64,000 nucleotides of DNA, from positions 62,001 through 126,000 of the forward strand of contig NZ_JAFLWW010000011.1 of NCBI RefSeq assembly GCF_018555685.1, in the 5' to 3' direction. This DNA is from Aminobacter anthyllidis. GTDB taxonomy: Bacteria; Pseudomonadota; Alphaproteobacteria; Rhizobiales; Rhizobiaceae. The position numbers and the translations under genes were made by a program. Positions 9,353 through 19,082 of this stretch are shown in pieces; positions within the stretch are counted from its first letter, which is position 1; every line of letters starts with the position of its first letter. The notes beneath the pieces were generated by a model. The model searched no databases. It saw only the letters and a list, made by a program, of their open reading frames with translations, and had not been told where the DNA came from.

Positions 9353-10843
9353 ATGGATGAGAAGCACCCCCAGTGTACGGCACCTGCTCCCGACGAGAGC
9401 GACCGGCTCGATCGGGTTCTGATCAATGGCGTTGCCTGGACAGGCGGGTCACGCTGGCTTGCCCAGCTGTTTACATGGCCAGTAACCGTCGTCGTGGCGA
9501 GACTGCTAGGCCCTGAGGCATATGGCTTCATGGCGGTTTCGACAATTTTCACCCGTTTCTTATCGGTTATCGCGGAGGCAGGCCTCGGATATGCGATCAT
9601 CATGTCTCCAGACGTCAGCTATTCAACGATCCGGCAACTGAATACGCTTGCCGTACTCTTGGGATGTCTGGCAGTTGCCATAGCCGTCATTCTCTCTCCG
9701 TATGTGGCTGCCTTTTTTGGGGCGGACGAGGTCCGCACGGTAATCTTGGCGCTTAGTGCCGTTTTCGTCATAGAGTCGCTTGCGATTGTTCCCGTTGCGG
9801 TCTTGAGACGACAATTCCGTTATAAAGAACTGGCAATAGCGGAGTTTGCGAGGTCGATTTCAGACACCGTAATCACCTTGTGCCTGGCGCTGGCAGGGTT
9901 TGGGTACTGGGCATTGGTATGCGGGTATCTCGGAGGTGCAATCACCTCCCTGTTCATGACGACTTTTTATGGCCGCCAAGGGTATGAGATGCCGCGTTCG
10001 GCGCAGGTCCGCCCCCTGGTAGTGTTCGGATTGAATTTCGTCTCGCAAGGCATCTCCTCGCTGATTTGCTCCTCTGCCGACATTGCAGCAGCGGGGCGAC
10101 TGCTCAGCACAAGCACTACAGGCCAATATGTCTTCGCGCTGACCCTTGCATCAGTGCCCCTTGAAAAGATCACTTCGTTGGTTACCCGGGTAACACCAGG
10201 ACTGTTTTTCGAGATCCGTCGGGATCCAGCGTCCTTAAAGCGATACCTTATCTCAATAACACGCCTTCTAGCCTTGGCTGCATTTCCTATCCTGTTTGGA
10301 CTGGCAGCAATTGCCCACGACTTCTTCTACATCGTGATGGGGTCCTCCTGGGGTGGAGCGGTTTGGCCGTTCCGGCTCCTGTGTGCCCACGTAGCGATCG
10401 CATCTGTTTTTGCGCTCCTGCCTCAGATCCTGCAGGCGTGCGGCCACACAGGCATCCCCACCCGACAGGCCTGGATTGCTGCTGTCGTTCTTCCACTTCT
10501 GTTTATCGCCTTCGGTTCGGCGTGGGGCGCAGTCGGCATCGCGGCCGGCTGGCTGGTCGGTACCTTGGCGACAAATGTACCGCTACTCATGGCAACCCTT
10601 CGACTGGCAGATACGTCGGTGCGTGAATATGGATTGAGCATATGGCCGGCTGCCTCTGCATCGGCTGCCATGATCGTGATGATCCAGCTGGCAAGAGCGG
10701 GGACCGCCTCGTTCGAATTGTGGCCGCCGTTTCAACTCATGGCCATGATTGCGGTTGGTGCAGTGACGTATCTGTTAGTTTTGATTGTTTTCCACCGACC
10801 TTTGGTGACCCAGATAACCAGCTACTGGCGAAGGCAGCGCTAG
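9353..10843 (+). CDS. Wzx-type oligosaccharide flippase
   Basis: A 496-residue polytopic protein (about 12-14 predicted helices) that starts with the family-typical GVAWTGGSRWLAQLFTWPVT and ARLLGPEAYGFMAV segments of the MATE/PST superfamily. It should translocate the undecaprenyl-linked repeat unit to the periplasm. It is followed closely by the polymerase gene, whose ribosome site directly abuts this stop codon. The assignment rests on topology and the N-terminal motif. Confidence 0.85.
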   Translation: MDEKHPQCTAPAPDESDRLDRVLINGVAWTGGSRWLAQLFTWPVTVVVARLLGPEAYGFMAVSTIFTRFLSVIAEAGLGYAIIMSPDVSYSTIRQLNTLAVLLGCLAVAIAVILSPYVAAFFGADEVRTVILALSAVFVIESLAIVPVAVLRRQFRYKELAIAEFARSISDTVITLCLALAGFGYWALVCGYLGGAITSLFMTTFYGRQGYEMPRSAQVRPLVVFGLNFVSQGISSLICSSADIAAAGRLLSTSTTGQYVFALTLASVPLEKITSLVTRVTPGLFFEIRRDPASLKRYLISITRLLALAAFPILFGLAAIAHDFFYIVMGSSWGGAVWPFRLLCAHVAIASVFALLPQILQACGHTGIPTRQAWIAAVVLPLLFIAFGSAWGAVGIAAGWLVGTLATNVPLLMATLRLADTSVREYGLSIWPAASASAAMIVMIQLARAGTASFELWPPFQLMAMIAVGAVTYLLVLIVFHRPLVTQITSYWRRQR

Positions 10844-10854
10844 CAGGAGCAGAC

Positions 10855-12273
10855 ATGACTGCGCAGATGACATGCCTTGTTACGATATCATTTATGGTGT
10901 TGTGCGGCGCTGCGTTGGCTGTCACCGGCAACCTGATCATTCCGCTGCTTGGGATAGCAGCACTGCTCGGCGGCACTCTGCTTATCTATACGGCCGCGTA
11001 TTACCCCTTTGCGTTGGCAATCACTTTTGCCGCGGCAAGCATGTTCCGAATTCATGAAGCAATTCCAAGTCTAAGCCCGCTGCGGCTTCCCCTCATATTG
11101 GCCACCGTCACCGGAATCTCGCTGCTTTGGCATTTGGCCAAGGGCAATCTGCGACCACGCTGGACCTCCCAGCTTGTGTGGTTCCTGCTCTTTTTTGGAC
11201 TGGTGACGCTTGGAGTGCCACTCGCCGCCAGCCCATCGGCAGCCCTCTCTGCATGGCTGGATAGCTTCTCAAAGATTTTCGTGATGACGCTCGCGATAGC
11301 CTGGCTGGTTCGGCGCCCGCCCGAGTTCCAGACTGCAGCTCGCGCGATAGCAGTTGTCGGCTTGATTGTCGCGCTGGTTGCTCTCCGCAACAAGGCATCC
11401 GGCATTGAATTGGTGGAAGATGGGCGCGTAACTATCGGGCGCTCATATGGATCGATCCTCGGCGACCCGAACGATCTCGCATTCATATTGTTACCGGCCT
11501 TGGGATTTTCGGCTTCGCTGGCATATGGCGCACGCGCAAGGCTGGAACGCTTCACATTTGCAATTGCCGCGCTGCTCGTTCTCATCGCCATAACGTATAC
11601 GAGGAGCCGAGGAGGCCTCGTTGGATGCCTGGCTCTTGGCGCAGTTTTTGCTTACTCGACCATGCGGTCAAAGAGCATTGCCACAGTCTTCATCCTGGTA
11701 TTTATCGGCGCGCTTTACATCGGAATGGGTCTAAGCAGCAGATTGACTGCCGGCTCCGCTGACGGAAAGCTCGACGAGTCAGCTGCCGGGCGTATCGAGA
11801 TGTGGTCGATAGCAATGCGCGTGGGCATTGAAAATCCCATTACGGGCATCGGCCTGGCCAACTTTGAGAGAGAGGCGCAAAAGGTCTCGGGCAAATGGAA
11901 GGCGGTTCATAATACGTGGCTAAGTGTCCTCGCCGAGGCGGGAATTGTTGGGCTAGGCCTGTTTCTTGGTGTGGTGATTTCCACCGTCTACACACTTATT
12001 ACCGCAGTGCGATCGCTCCCCCTCGATCGTGATATCCACCACATAACAGCCTTGGCATTGCTTTCGAGCTTCGCCGGCCTATGCGGTGCGGGTTCGTTCC
12101 TGAGCAATGGCTTTAGTTGGCCGATCTATGTTCTGATTGGCCTCACCGCCGCACTCAAATCTGCAATGGCCGCCGCTCCCACTGAGCGACGCCAGATCCA
12201 GCCGGCGGCGCGGCCGCGCAAAAGTCCCGTTGGCTCCAATGCCCTGGCCTACCCGCCACCGAAGTCACCTTAG
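10855..12273 (+). CDS. Wzy-type polymerase / O-antigen ligase family protein
   Basis: A 472-residue polytopic membrane protein. ATG 10855 is preceded by AGGAG at ideal spacing. A large periplasmic loop carries the Wzy/WaaL signature region (ENPITGIGLANFEREAQ, VHNTWLSVLAEAGIVGLGLF, the typical HN..L..L.E.G motif). Helices surround this loop, and the C-terminus is a hydrophilic proline-rich tail. It should polymerise repeat units in the periplasm. The open frame extends 71 codons upstream into the flippase gene, but without composition or a ribosome site to support it. Confidence 0.82.
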   Translation: MTAQMTCLVTISFMVLCGAALAVTGNLIIPLLGIAALLGGTLLIYTAAYYPFALAITFAAASMFRIHEAIPSLSPLRLPLILATVTGISLLWHLAKGNLRPRWTSQLVWFLLFFGLVTLGVPLAASPSAALSAWLDSFSKIFVMTLAIAWLVRRPPEFQTAARAIAVVGLIVALVALRNKASGIELVEDGRVTIGRSYGSILGDPNDLAFILLPALGFSASLAYGARARLERFTFAIAALLVLIAITYTRSRGGLVGCLALGAVFAYSTMRSKSIATVFILVFIGALYIGMGLSSRLTAGSADGKLDESAAGRIEMWSIAMRVGIENPITGIGLANFEREAQKVSGKWKAVHNTWLSVLAEAGIVGLGLFLGVVISTVYTLITAVRSLPLDRDIHHITALALLSSFAGLCGAGSFLSNGFSWPIYVLIGLTAALKSAMAAAPTERRQIQPAARPRKSPVGSNALAYPPPKSP

Positions 12274-12316
12274 CCCGGCATGCTAATGCGCCGCCTGGTC
12301 GTCAGTCCACGAAGGT

Positions 12317-14203
12317 TCACCCGTTCGATAGCCAAGCATCCAACTGCAGGATGTTGAACAGACGCTGGCTGTGATCGCGAAACCCGCTTTCGTGCTGTTT
12401 GAACAGGCGCCGGATTCCGGAGGGGTTCAACACTTGCAGGTCCAAAAGTGCCTCGCTTTTTTCGAGGGCTGCAACTTTCGGTGCCAAAGTGGTGGTGAGC
12501 CATTGCGCCAGCGGCAACGAAAAGCCCTGCTTCGGCCGCATAAAAAGCTCAACTGGGAGATGCCGCGCCAGAAGATCCCGCAAAATGCGTTTGCCACCGA
12601 AACCATCCGTCAAGAAGTGGTCTGGAAGAGACAGCGCAAACTTCATCACTTCCTGGTCGAGCAGGGGAGCTCGTGCCTCAAGGCCGTGCGCCATTGTTGC
12701 AACATCGATTTTTGGGCTCAGATCGTCGGCCAGGTACGTCTCGATGTCCGCGTATCGCATTTTCCGCAGTGCGCTGCCTTGGGCTCTCGAATATGAAACG
12801 GAGAGCAGTTGGTTCGCTGCAGCTAGCCTTCGCCGATGGTCCAGCAGGCTACCGGCATAGAGGAGCTCGGCATCAGCATCGCTGATGAAAGAACGCAGCG
12901 CAGCGAACCCGTTTGCCGGAGGCAGCTTAAGTGCCGCAAAAGCTCTCGCAGCCTTACCTATCCTTCGGTTGGGAGACAGGCCTGCTGCAAACCTGGCCAT
13001 CCTCGCGGCGGCGCTCATCGCCATCTGCGGCATCAAAGCACCCACTTGTGTCAGCCGGCTGGCGTTGGCGTACCAGTCATAGCCTGCAAACCCTTCGTCT
13101 CCGCCATCACCACCCAGCGCTACAGTGATGTGGGGACGAGCCATCTTAGCGATCGCCCAGAGCGCCAAGGCAGAGGCGTCGCCATATGGCTCCCCAAAGT
13201 GTTCGCTCATTTCAGGCACGGTATCGAGAAGGCCCGATTCCGCATGAAGAGTGTGATGCGCCGTACCAAGATGATGTGCAACCGCAGCAGCTGATGGACT
13301 TTCATCAGAGCCTGAGCCTTTCAACCCGATGCAAAAGGTCTGGACCTTCGACTTGGATTGCCTGACAGAGAGGGCGGTGATCAGGCTTGAATCGATACCT
13401 CCACTGAGAAATACACCGATGGGAACATCGCTCCGCAGTCGAATTGCCACGGCTTGGTCCAGCTTCTCCTCAAGCTCGTCTTTCGCACTTGCGTAAGAGC
13501 CCTGATATGGCTCACCAAGAACGGCGAGGTCCCAATAGCGACGGACCCGCACGGCTCCGTTACGAGCCTTCGCAAAACTGGCCGCGGGCAGTCGAGAGAT
13601 GCCCTTGTAGATAGTAAATGGCGCGGGAATGTAACCCAGCGACAGGTACAGATCCAACGCTTCAATGTTCATGCTGGTGTCAGCCGGAACTTCACGCCGC
13701 AGAGCTGAAAGCGACGAACAGAAATAGAGGCAGCCGTTGAGAATCGTGTAAAAAAGCGGCTTCTTCCCGATTCGATCTCGCGCGAGAATTGCGGTGCCGG
13801 TTACATCATTCCACAACGCAAACGCGAACATTCCCCGCAGACAATCAAGACCCTCTTCTTCAGTGCGTGCCACAATTCGCATCAGAACTTCAGTGTCCGA
13901 CCTGCTTTTGCAATGAACCCCCTCTGTTTCGAGATCCTGCTGAAGCTCAAGGTAGTTGTATATTTCACCGTTGAAGACGATTCCAATACTGCCCGTCTCA
14001 TCGACCATAGGCTGACTGCCACCTTCACTGAGGTCGATGACGGATAGCCTTCGATGCGCAAAAACGGCTCGACCTGACGGAGCAGTCCACAGTCCTGAAT
14101 CATCAGGCCCGCGGTGGGTTAGCCGGGACGACATTGCCGAAACCATAGCAGGATCGGGCCGGGAGTCCGCAGCCAGGGCTATTCCACCCGCGATGCCACA
14201 CAT
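12317..14203 (-). CDS. asnB: AsnB-like glutamine-dependent asparagine synthase of the polysaccharide locus
   Basis: A 628-residue protein. MCGIAGG places the N-terminal nucleophile Cys at residue 2 (class II glutaminase; RLSVIDLSEGGSQPM and NGEIYNYLELQ also match). The C-terminal synthetase domain carries the ATP-pyrophosphatase loop FLSGGIDSSLI (about residue 270). All key elements look intact. The family makes asparagine from aspartate, but copies inside polysaccharide clusters are often thought to amidate a uronic acid or amino sugar. The adjoining glycosyltransferase lies 35 bp upstream in the same direction, so the two are probably co-transcribed. Confidence 0.85.
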   Translation of the reverse strand: MCGIAGGIALAADSRPDPAMVSAMSSRLTHRGPDDSGLWTAPSGRAVFAHRRLSVIDLSEGGSQPMVDETGSIGIVFNGEIYNYLELQQDLETEGVHCKSRSDTEVLMRIVARTEEEGLDCLRGMFAFALWNDVTGTAILARDRIGKKPLFYTILNGCLYFCSSLSALRREVPADTSMNIEALDLYLSLGYIPAPFTIYKGISRLPAASFAKARNGAVRVRRYWDLAVLGEPYQGSYASAKDELEEKLDQAVAIRLRSDVPIGVFLSGGIDSSLITALSVRQSKSKVQTFCIGLKGSGSDESPSAAAVAHHLGTAHHTLHAESGLLDTVPEMSEHFGEPYGDASALALWAIAKMARPHITVALGGDGGDEGFAGYDWYANASRLTQVGALMPQMAMSAAARMARFAAGLSPNRRIGKAARAFAALKLPPANGFAALRSFISDADAELLYAGSLLDHRRRLAAANQLLSVSYSRAQGSALRKMRYADIETYLADDLSPKIDVATMAHGLEARAPLLDQEVMKFALSLPDHFLTDGFGGKRILRDLLARHLPVELFMRPKQGFSLPLAQWLTTTLAPKVAALEKSEALLDLQVLNPSGIRRLFKQHESGFRDHSQRLFNILQLDAWLSNG

Positions 14204-14238
14204 GTTTTGACCCCAGAACTGGAGCTGCAGAGGCGATG

Positions 14239-15387
14239 CTATGTCTTCACAAGGTCATGATACAAAGACTCGTACTTCCCTACCATCGCCTCCAGAGAAT
14301 AGCTCGACATCACCCAGGCGCGTCCGCCTGCCGCAAGCTTTTCACCCAGCCGTGGATTGAGCAAGATGGAAGCTATCGCATCGGCCAGCGCACGGGAGTC
14401 GTTGGGGCCGACAAGCAGCCCGCACCCCCCGCTGTCAAGAAGAGCGAAATTGCCACCCACGTTCGTTGCAACGACTGGCACGCCGGTGGCAAGTGCCTCG
14501 AGAATGCTGATTGAGGTTCCTTCGTAGATAGATGCCAGGGCGAAGACGTCGAGATCGCGATAAATGACTACTGGATCGGCTAATTCGCCGGTGAAGTGGA
14601 CGATGTCGCCAAGTCCCATGGCGTGAACTTGATTTTCAAGCTCTGCCCGCAACGGACCGTCGCCAACGATAACTAGATGCGCATCGGGACATAATGCGGA
14701 AACTCTCGGGAAGGCAGAAATCAAAGCTGCATGGTTCTTCACGGGATCCAGGCGAGCGATGCACCCTACCAGCGGAGTTGTATCTGAAACCCCCAGCCGA
14801 CGCCGCAGGTATCCGTCTGACCTCCCGGGTGCGAAACGGACAATATCTATGCCGTTTGGCAGCAGACAGATCTTTGAAGAGGCTACCTTACAGGAAGTAA
14901 TAAGATGGCGCTTCAGCGGCTCGGACACAGCCACGATGTAATCGGTGTAGCGTGAGGCCCACCAGCGCAGTGCATCGTAATAGCGCGGCTCACCTAACGC
15001 AAAACCATGGAGCGTTTTGACAACTGCGGGAACATGAGCGGCACGAGCCGCCACCGCCGCCTTGGCCCACACTCCATTATGAGCATGGACGACATCAGGC
15101 GAGCGGTTTGCGAAGTGTGATTTCAGCAGCGAGTATGGGAGGAAGTTTGATCTTACGCCAGGGCATTGCACTAGCCTTACCTCTACTCCGGCGTCACGGA
15201 GTTTCAGTGCAAGTGGACCGCCTTCGCTCTGCAAACAAGTAATGCCAACAGTGTGGTCATGCCTTGCGAGTTCCACGGCCAGATTGCAGGTAATCGTTTC
15301 CATCCCTCCCAAGGCGAGCGTTGGAAGTACCATTTCGATCCTGAGTCGTGATCGGCTGCCGGCACGGTGCAAAACGGTGGCTGTCAC
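14239..15387 (-). CDS. family 4 glycosyltransferase
   Basis: A 382-residue GT-B enzyme. The N-terminal glycine-rich acceptor motif is LPTLALGGMETITCNLA. The C-terminal nucleotide-sugar domain has GCIARLDPVKNHAALISAF, LVIVGDGPLRAELE and the EX7E element YEGTSISILEALATGVPVVATNVGG. It probably adds one sugar of the repeat unit. The start is GTG 15387; an internal ATG at 15333 would remove 18 residues. It precedes the asparagine synthase gene. Confidence 0.85.
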   Translation of the reverse strand: MTATVLHRAGSRSRLRIEMVLPTLALGGMETITCNLAVELARHDHTVGITCLQSEGGPLALKLRDAGVEVRLVQCPGVRSNFLPYSLLKSHFANRSPDVVHAHNGVWAKAAVAARAAHVPAVVKTLHGFALGEPRYYDALRWWASRYTDYIVAVSEPLKRHLITSCKVASSKICLLPNGIDIVRFAPGRSDGYLRRRLGVSDTTPLVGCIARLDPVKNHAALISAFPRVSALCPDAHLVIVGDGPLRAELENQVHAMGLGDIVHFTGELADPVVIYRDLDVFALASIYEGTSISILEALATGVPVVATNVGGNFALLDSGGCGLLVGPNDSRALADAIASILLNPRLGEKLAAGGRAWVMSSYSLEAMVGKYESLYHDLVKT

Positions 15388-15799
15388 AGGCGTTCTCGAC
15401 GAGTTCTGGTCTCCTAGAATGCCTCAGCGCGCAATGCGAATCCATGTCGCTTCTGGTGCCGGGGCTCCCCGTTCGGGATATTCGACGATTCACGTACGAC
15501 GGTGCCACTCCGCCGCTTAGCTAACCGGCTGCTGAGGACATCTCTTTTCTGACTTCGCTCGATCCAATGGGCTATGTTCCCTACCGGTCAGTGAAATGAT
15601 TTGATCTGGCTTCCCTTCACTGGGATGGGTACAAGCAAGCACATTAGCGCGGTCACAATGACGGACGCAGTTACAAGCTCCCGAGCGGTTACATGACAGT
15701 ATGCGCCAGGTCGGCAATGGGACCAGCGAGCGGAGCGCTCATTGATCACCACAGCCCACTTTATTGTAAGAAGACACGCCTCCTTGGTTGGCCTTGCAC
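15388..15799. other. 412-bp divergent intergenic region
   Basis: This lies between the leftward glycosyltransferase and the rightward VanZ-like gene. No convincing gene, hairpin or promoter could be singled out. Confidence 0.4.
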
Positions 15800-16186
15800 A
15801 TGACAGAGCTGCGTTTCAACTATGTTCGGGCGCGGCCGTTCCTGATCGTGGTGTTCGTTTGCGAGGTCTTAGCCATCTTGTGGTTCGGGCTATTCGGCGA
15901 ACAAGCCCAGACTCAACTTCAAGGTTTTATGGGTATCGACGATCTCGCCATGCACCTGGTTGCTTTCCTCGCCGCCTCTACGACTGCGTTTATCATCTGG
16001 ACGCCGCCGCAACCTGCAGTGTTCCTCGGCCTGGCCGCTGGCGGCATTGAGATCGCCCAGATATTCCTTCCCGACCGTCAGCCTTCGCTACTAGATCTTG
16101 CCGCCTCGGGGCTTGGCATATTTGCTGGTGCGATTACCTACTTGCTGGGGCGCAGGCTTGTAGGTCTCATCGTTCCTGCGCGGTGA
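15800..16186 (+). CDS. VanZ-like small membrane protein
   Basis: A 128-residue protein with four hydrophobic segments and the VanZ-type core DDLAMHLVAFLAAS, GGIEIAQIFLPDRQPSLLDLAAS and GIFAGAITYLLG. Small VanZ-like proteins are common next to rhizobial exopolysaccharide genes; their biochemical role is unknown. ATG 15800 was chosen; a TTG four codons earlier is possible. Confidence 0.7.
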   Translation: MTELRFNYVRARPFLIVVFVCEVLAILWFGLFGEQAQTQLQGFMGIDDLAMHLVAFLAASTTAFIIWTPPQPAVFLGLAAGGIEIAQIFLPDRQPSLLDLAASGLGIFAGAITYLLGRRLVGLIVPAR

Positions 16187-16720
16187 TTTTGCCTGTACTT
16201 ACCTAGAATTCACTACTGCCCGTTGCGTGATCCGACGCCACGGCCTCGCCCACTTATCTCGCCAAGATTGCCCCAAGAGACCCCTGCAAAGAATCTCGCC
16301 AGCGTCCGACGGCCCTGCGTCTGCTGACCTCGATCTGTGCAACGGTAAGGTCGTGATGCTCGCCATGGCGACCAGCGAGAGCCTATCCTTGCCGTGCAAT
16401 GAAATAAGGTCGGAGGAAATAGCGCAGGCGGTAGTAATTGCGTGCATCCATCGCAAGTACACAACCATGGTTTGTGCTTTGCCAAGCGGAGCAGCCCCCG
16501 CCTGCCACCCAAAGCAAAGCAATTTTTTTGAGCAGGCAGATTTCGGGGGACAGTACAATGCTCCCGATGGATTTATATGGTCGGGTTACGATTTACCGAC
16601 TATTATCAGGAGCGATTGAAAGCTGCTGCTCATCAGGCAGCGCAAGGTTTGCATTCGCACCTGTGCTTGACTCGCTGGATCGATGGGATCCGCCAGTCTA
16701 CGGTGATCGGACGGGGCCCA
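16187..16720. other. 534-bp region without a confident gene
   Basis: The frame of the following small gene stays open back to 16577, but the extra 48 residues look non-conserved. Otherwise nothing is recognisable. Confidence 0.35.
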
Positions 16721-16942
16721 ATGATTTACATACTCGTCTTCGCGATTGTTGGTGAGCTAGCAACGCTTTTTTTCCTCACCCCGGTCTACGGATTTGCCGT
16801 TGCTTTTCTCGCGGCGCCGGTTGGTGGTGCATCCCTTGCCCTCATCACCGGCCTTTATCTCAACGTCACCGGCCGACGCGGTAGCTCAAACAGTCAGCGT
16901 CGCGTAAGCGATCACTCAGCGTCCAACACCCCCGCTGCCTGA
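16721..16942 (+). CDS. small two-helix membrane protein upstream of the ExoY-like gene (ExoX/PsiA-like position)
   Basis: ATG 16721 opens a 73-residue protein of two adjacent hydrophobic segments (YILVFAIVGELATLFFLTP and VAFLAAPVGGASLALITGLYL) and a short polar tail. Size, topology and position just ahead of an ExoY-type priming transferase mirror ExoX (Sinorhizobium) and PsiA (R. leguminosarum), small membrane inhibitors of the priming enzyme. Sequence identity to them is not evident by eye, so the functional parallel is positional inference. A longer start at 16577 (121 residues) is possible. Confidence 0.5.
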   Translation: MIYILVFAIVGELATLFFLTPVYGFAVAFLAAPVGGASLALITGLYLNVTGRRGSSNSQRRVSDHSASNTPAA

Positions 16943-17009
16943 TATCATTGTGCAAAGGCCGCACACCTCCGCATCCACCTGACCGTGAGAGCTAGTAGAT
17001 GCTATCGAT

Positions 17010-17028
17010 TGTAATCCTATTGATTACA
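17010..17028. promoter_or_regulatory. inverted repeat TGTAATC-N5-GATTACA upstream of the ExoY-like gene
   Basis: A perfect 7-bp dyad separated by CTATT sits in an AT-rich stretch 127-145 bp before the priming transferase start. Size and spacing fit a dimeric regulator's operator. The regulator is unknown. Confidence 0.5.
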
Positions 17029-17154
17029 TTGACTTATTTGCCCAGCGAATTTTAGTGTAACGCACGCTGACTGCCCAGGAGTGAGGCGGATAAGACCATA
17101 TTTTCGCCGACCTCTAAAGCAGTTCGAAATTTTGGCGTTAGTTGGGATAGACTC

Positions 17155-17805
17155 ATGAGAGTGCAGATTCCTAATTTGCTCGCCGGACAAATTCAGGTTC
17201 TGTTACCTCAGCCTGTCAGACTCGACTATCCCCGGGTCAAGCGCGTCATCGACATCGTCGTTGTCATCCTCGGCGCTCCCGCAGCGGTCTTGATAATCGC
17301 CGCCTGTTGCCTCGCAATATTTCTCAAGATGGGCCGCCCGGTGTTCTTTGTCCAAAACCGGACAGGGCTCGGAGGTCGTATCTTCAAGATGTACAAACTG
17401 CGCACAATGAACCTGCACCCCACCAGCGACATCGAGGCTACATCAAAGGATGACCCACGAGTGACTCCTCTCGGCCGCTTCCTGCGCAGGTCGCATTTCG
17501 ATGAGCTGCCGCAACTGTTGAACATTTTAAGGGGCGACATGACCCTCATAGGGCCTCGGCCTGAGCAGCCAGAATTGGTCGCTGCGTACCGCTCGTCCCT
17601 TTCAGACTACGATCTTCGGCACACGGTTGTCCCGGGCCTTACTGGATGTGCCCAAGTCTATTATGGCTACGCTTCGGACCTGCGAGAGACGCAGGCCAAG
17701 TTATTCTACGATTTGTATTACGTACGCAATATCGGCCCAGCCCTCGATTTTAGAATCGCTCTACGCACACTCTTGGTATACTCTGACCCTCACTATGTGC
17801 GCTAA
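17155..17805 (+). CDS. ExoY-type undecaprenyl-phosphate sugar-1-phosphate transferase (priming enzyme)
   Basis: A 216-residue bacterial sugar transferase (PglC/WbaP C-terminal type). It has an N-terminal membrane helix (about 35-58), then VFFVQNRTGLGGRIFKMYKL, the KLRTM motif, DDPRVTPLGRFLRRSHFDELPQL with the catalytic Asp-Glu pair, LIGPRPE and VVPGLTGCAQV. It transfers hexose-1-phosphate from a UDP-sugar to undecaprenyl phosphate and starts repeat-unit synthesis. The domain is complete and its length matches ExoY. No specific symbol is given because the substrate sugar (galactose or glucose) cannot be read from the sequence. Confidence 0.87.
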   Translation: MRVQIPNLLAGQIQVLLPQPVRLDYPRVKRVIDIVVVILGAPAAVLIIAACCLAIFLKMGRPVFFVQNRTGLGGRIFKMYKLRTMNLHPTSDIEATSKDDPRVTPLGRFLRRSHFDELPQLLNILRGDMTLIGPRPEQPELVAAYRSSLSDYDLRHTVVPGLTGCAQVYYGYASDLRETQAKLFYDLYYVRNIGPALDFRIALRTLLVYSDPHYVR

Positions 17806-18073
17806 GCTGCTCTTTGGTCGCCGCGCCTGTCCCAGATCCTTGATGAGAGCCTGCCACGTCCTGAAGCGAGTCAGAGGTCGATCGACTTCGGCACCGCCAA
17901 GGCACTCTGACTGCCATCTGCACACGATTGCATTTTATCAGGGGACAGGCGCAATGCATGCGCCGGTTACCGCCGATGCCTCGCTCCTGGTCCATGCAAC
18001 ATTGTCTCGGCGAGCGATTTGGCGGGTGCGAAGGTTAGGCTTCAAAACGTCGGTGCAAACGCAAAAACGGCTG

Positions 18074-19007
18074 TTAGACGTCTGCGTAGATCGCCTCGAT
18101 CCGCACAGCTTCATCGTCGGTAAGGGCGGCGAACTCATTTTCGCGCGCCCGCTTCGACAGCTTGCCCCCGTTCTGTCGCAAGAACCGGCACAGGAGGTCG
18201 AGTACCCGGTCCGGCATGTCGACCATTCCTTTCACCTGTGCCTTGAAACTATCGTACCTCCGAAGGAACGCGGTCTCAGAAGGTAGGTCGACATCGATTG
18301 CGCGCGCGACGCATTCGAACAGGAACTCTGCCTGGGGCGTCGCATCGAAATAGCGATAGAAGTCCGCCGTCTCGTTGAGGACCGCGACGTTACCCCGGTC
18401 AGTGGGGCGCCAGCGCATGAGCGGTAAAAGACGACGTGAATAGGTTTCCAACACGCGCCGGTAGTCGTCGATCCTATCAAGGATGACGGCCGATACGGGG
18501 AAGACAAGACCGGGTGGGTTGAAGCCGCGTTCCGCCAAAACATGATGCATAAGGTCGCGGTGGAGCCGGCCGTTTCCAATCCTCGAACGGATGGATGTAG
18601 ACGAAGCCGAATGCGAGAACGGCCGCGGCAAGAACCGGATCGAGATCCCGCGCGGCGCCACGATCAAAAGCCGTCAGGCCGTCGATCAGAGCAGGTAGAT
18701 CCTGATGTCGTGCGCTGATGTGATCGGGAATGGGTGTGCCGTTCTGACGATCGTGTTCGCCAACAAACCCGCCCTGATCTCTCAATCCGAGATGTACGAA
18801 ACGTGCGTCTCCGATGACGATGCCCTGCAAGCGCTCCAATTCGGCGCGGTCGATCGGGCGACGGCCCGCCTCGCCAATCACGTGCCCCCAGCGCTGAATG
18901 CGCTCCTGGGGCGGATCTTCGCCCTCGATCTGAAAGCTCGATCGCGAATCCTTGAGCCGCAGAAACGCCGCAGTGCGGGCAAGGAGGTCTGCGGGTAGGT
19001 CGGCCAT
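18074..19007 (-). pseudogene. Fic-family protein, frameshifted inside the active-site motif and truncated at its N-terminus
   Basis: Two overlapping frames together encode a Fic protein. The upstream frame has SSFQIEGEDPP, RFVHLGLRDQGGFVGEHDR and FVYIHPFED. The downstream frame resumes with GNGRLHRDLMHHVLAERGF and runs to the end. Removing one T from GGATTGGAAAC (near 18579) restores the intact motif HPFEDGNGRLHR. The N-terminal part expected before the SSFQIEGE segment is missing: the frame meets a stop about 30 nt upstream of the first Met. Fic enzymes AMPylate or otherwise modify proteins. This copy is broken twice unless the frameshift is a sequencing error. Confidence 0.75.
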
Positions 19008-19082
19008 GCCGCGCTGGCCGTCGCCGCAAGCCGTTCACTCGAAGCTCTTGGCGAGTCATGCCACCGCGAAATCGGCAAGTTG

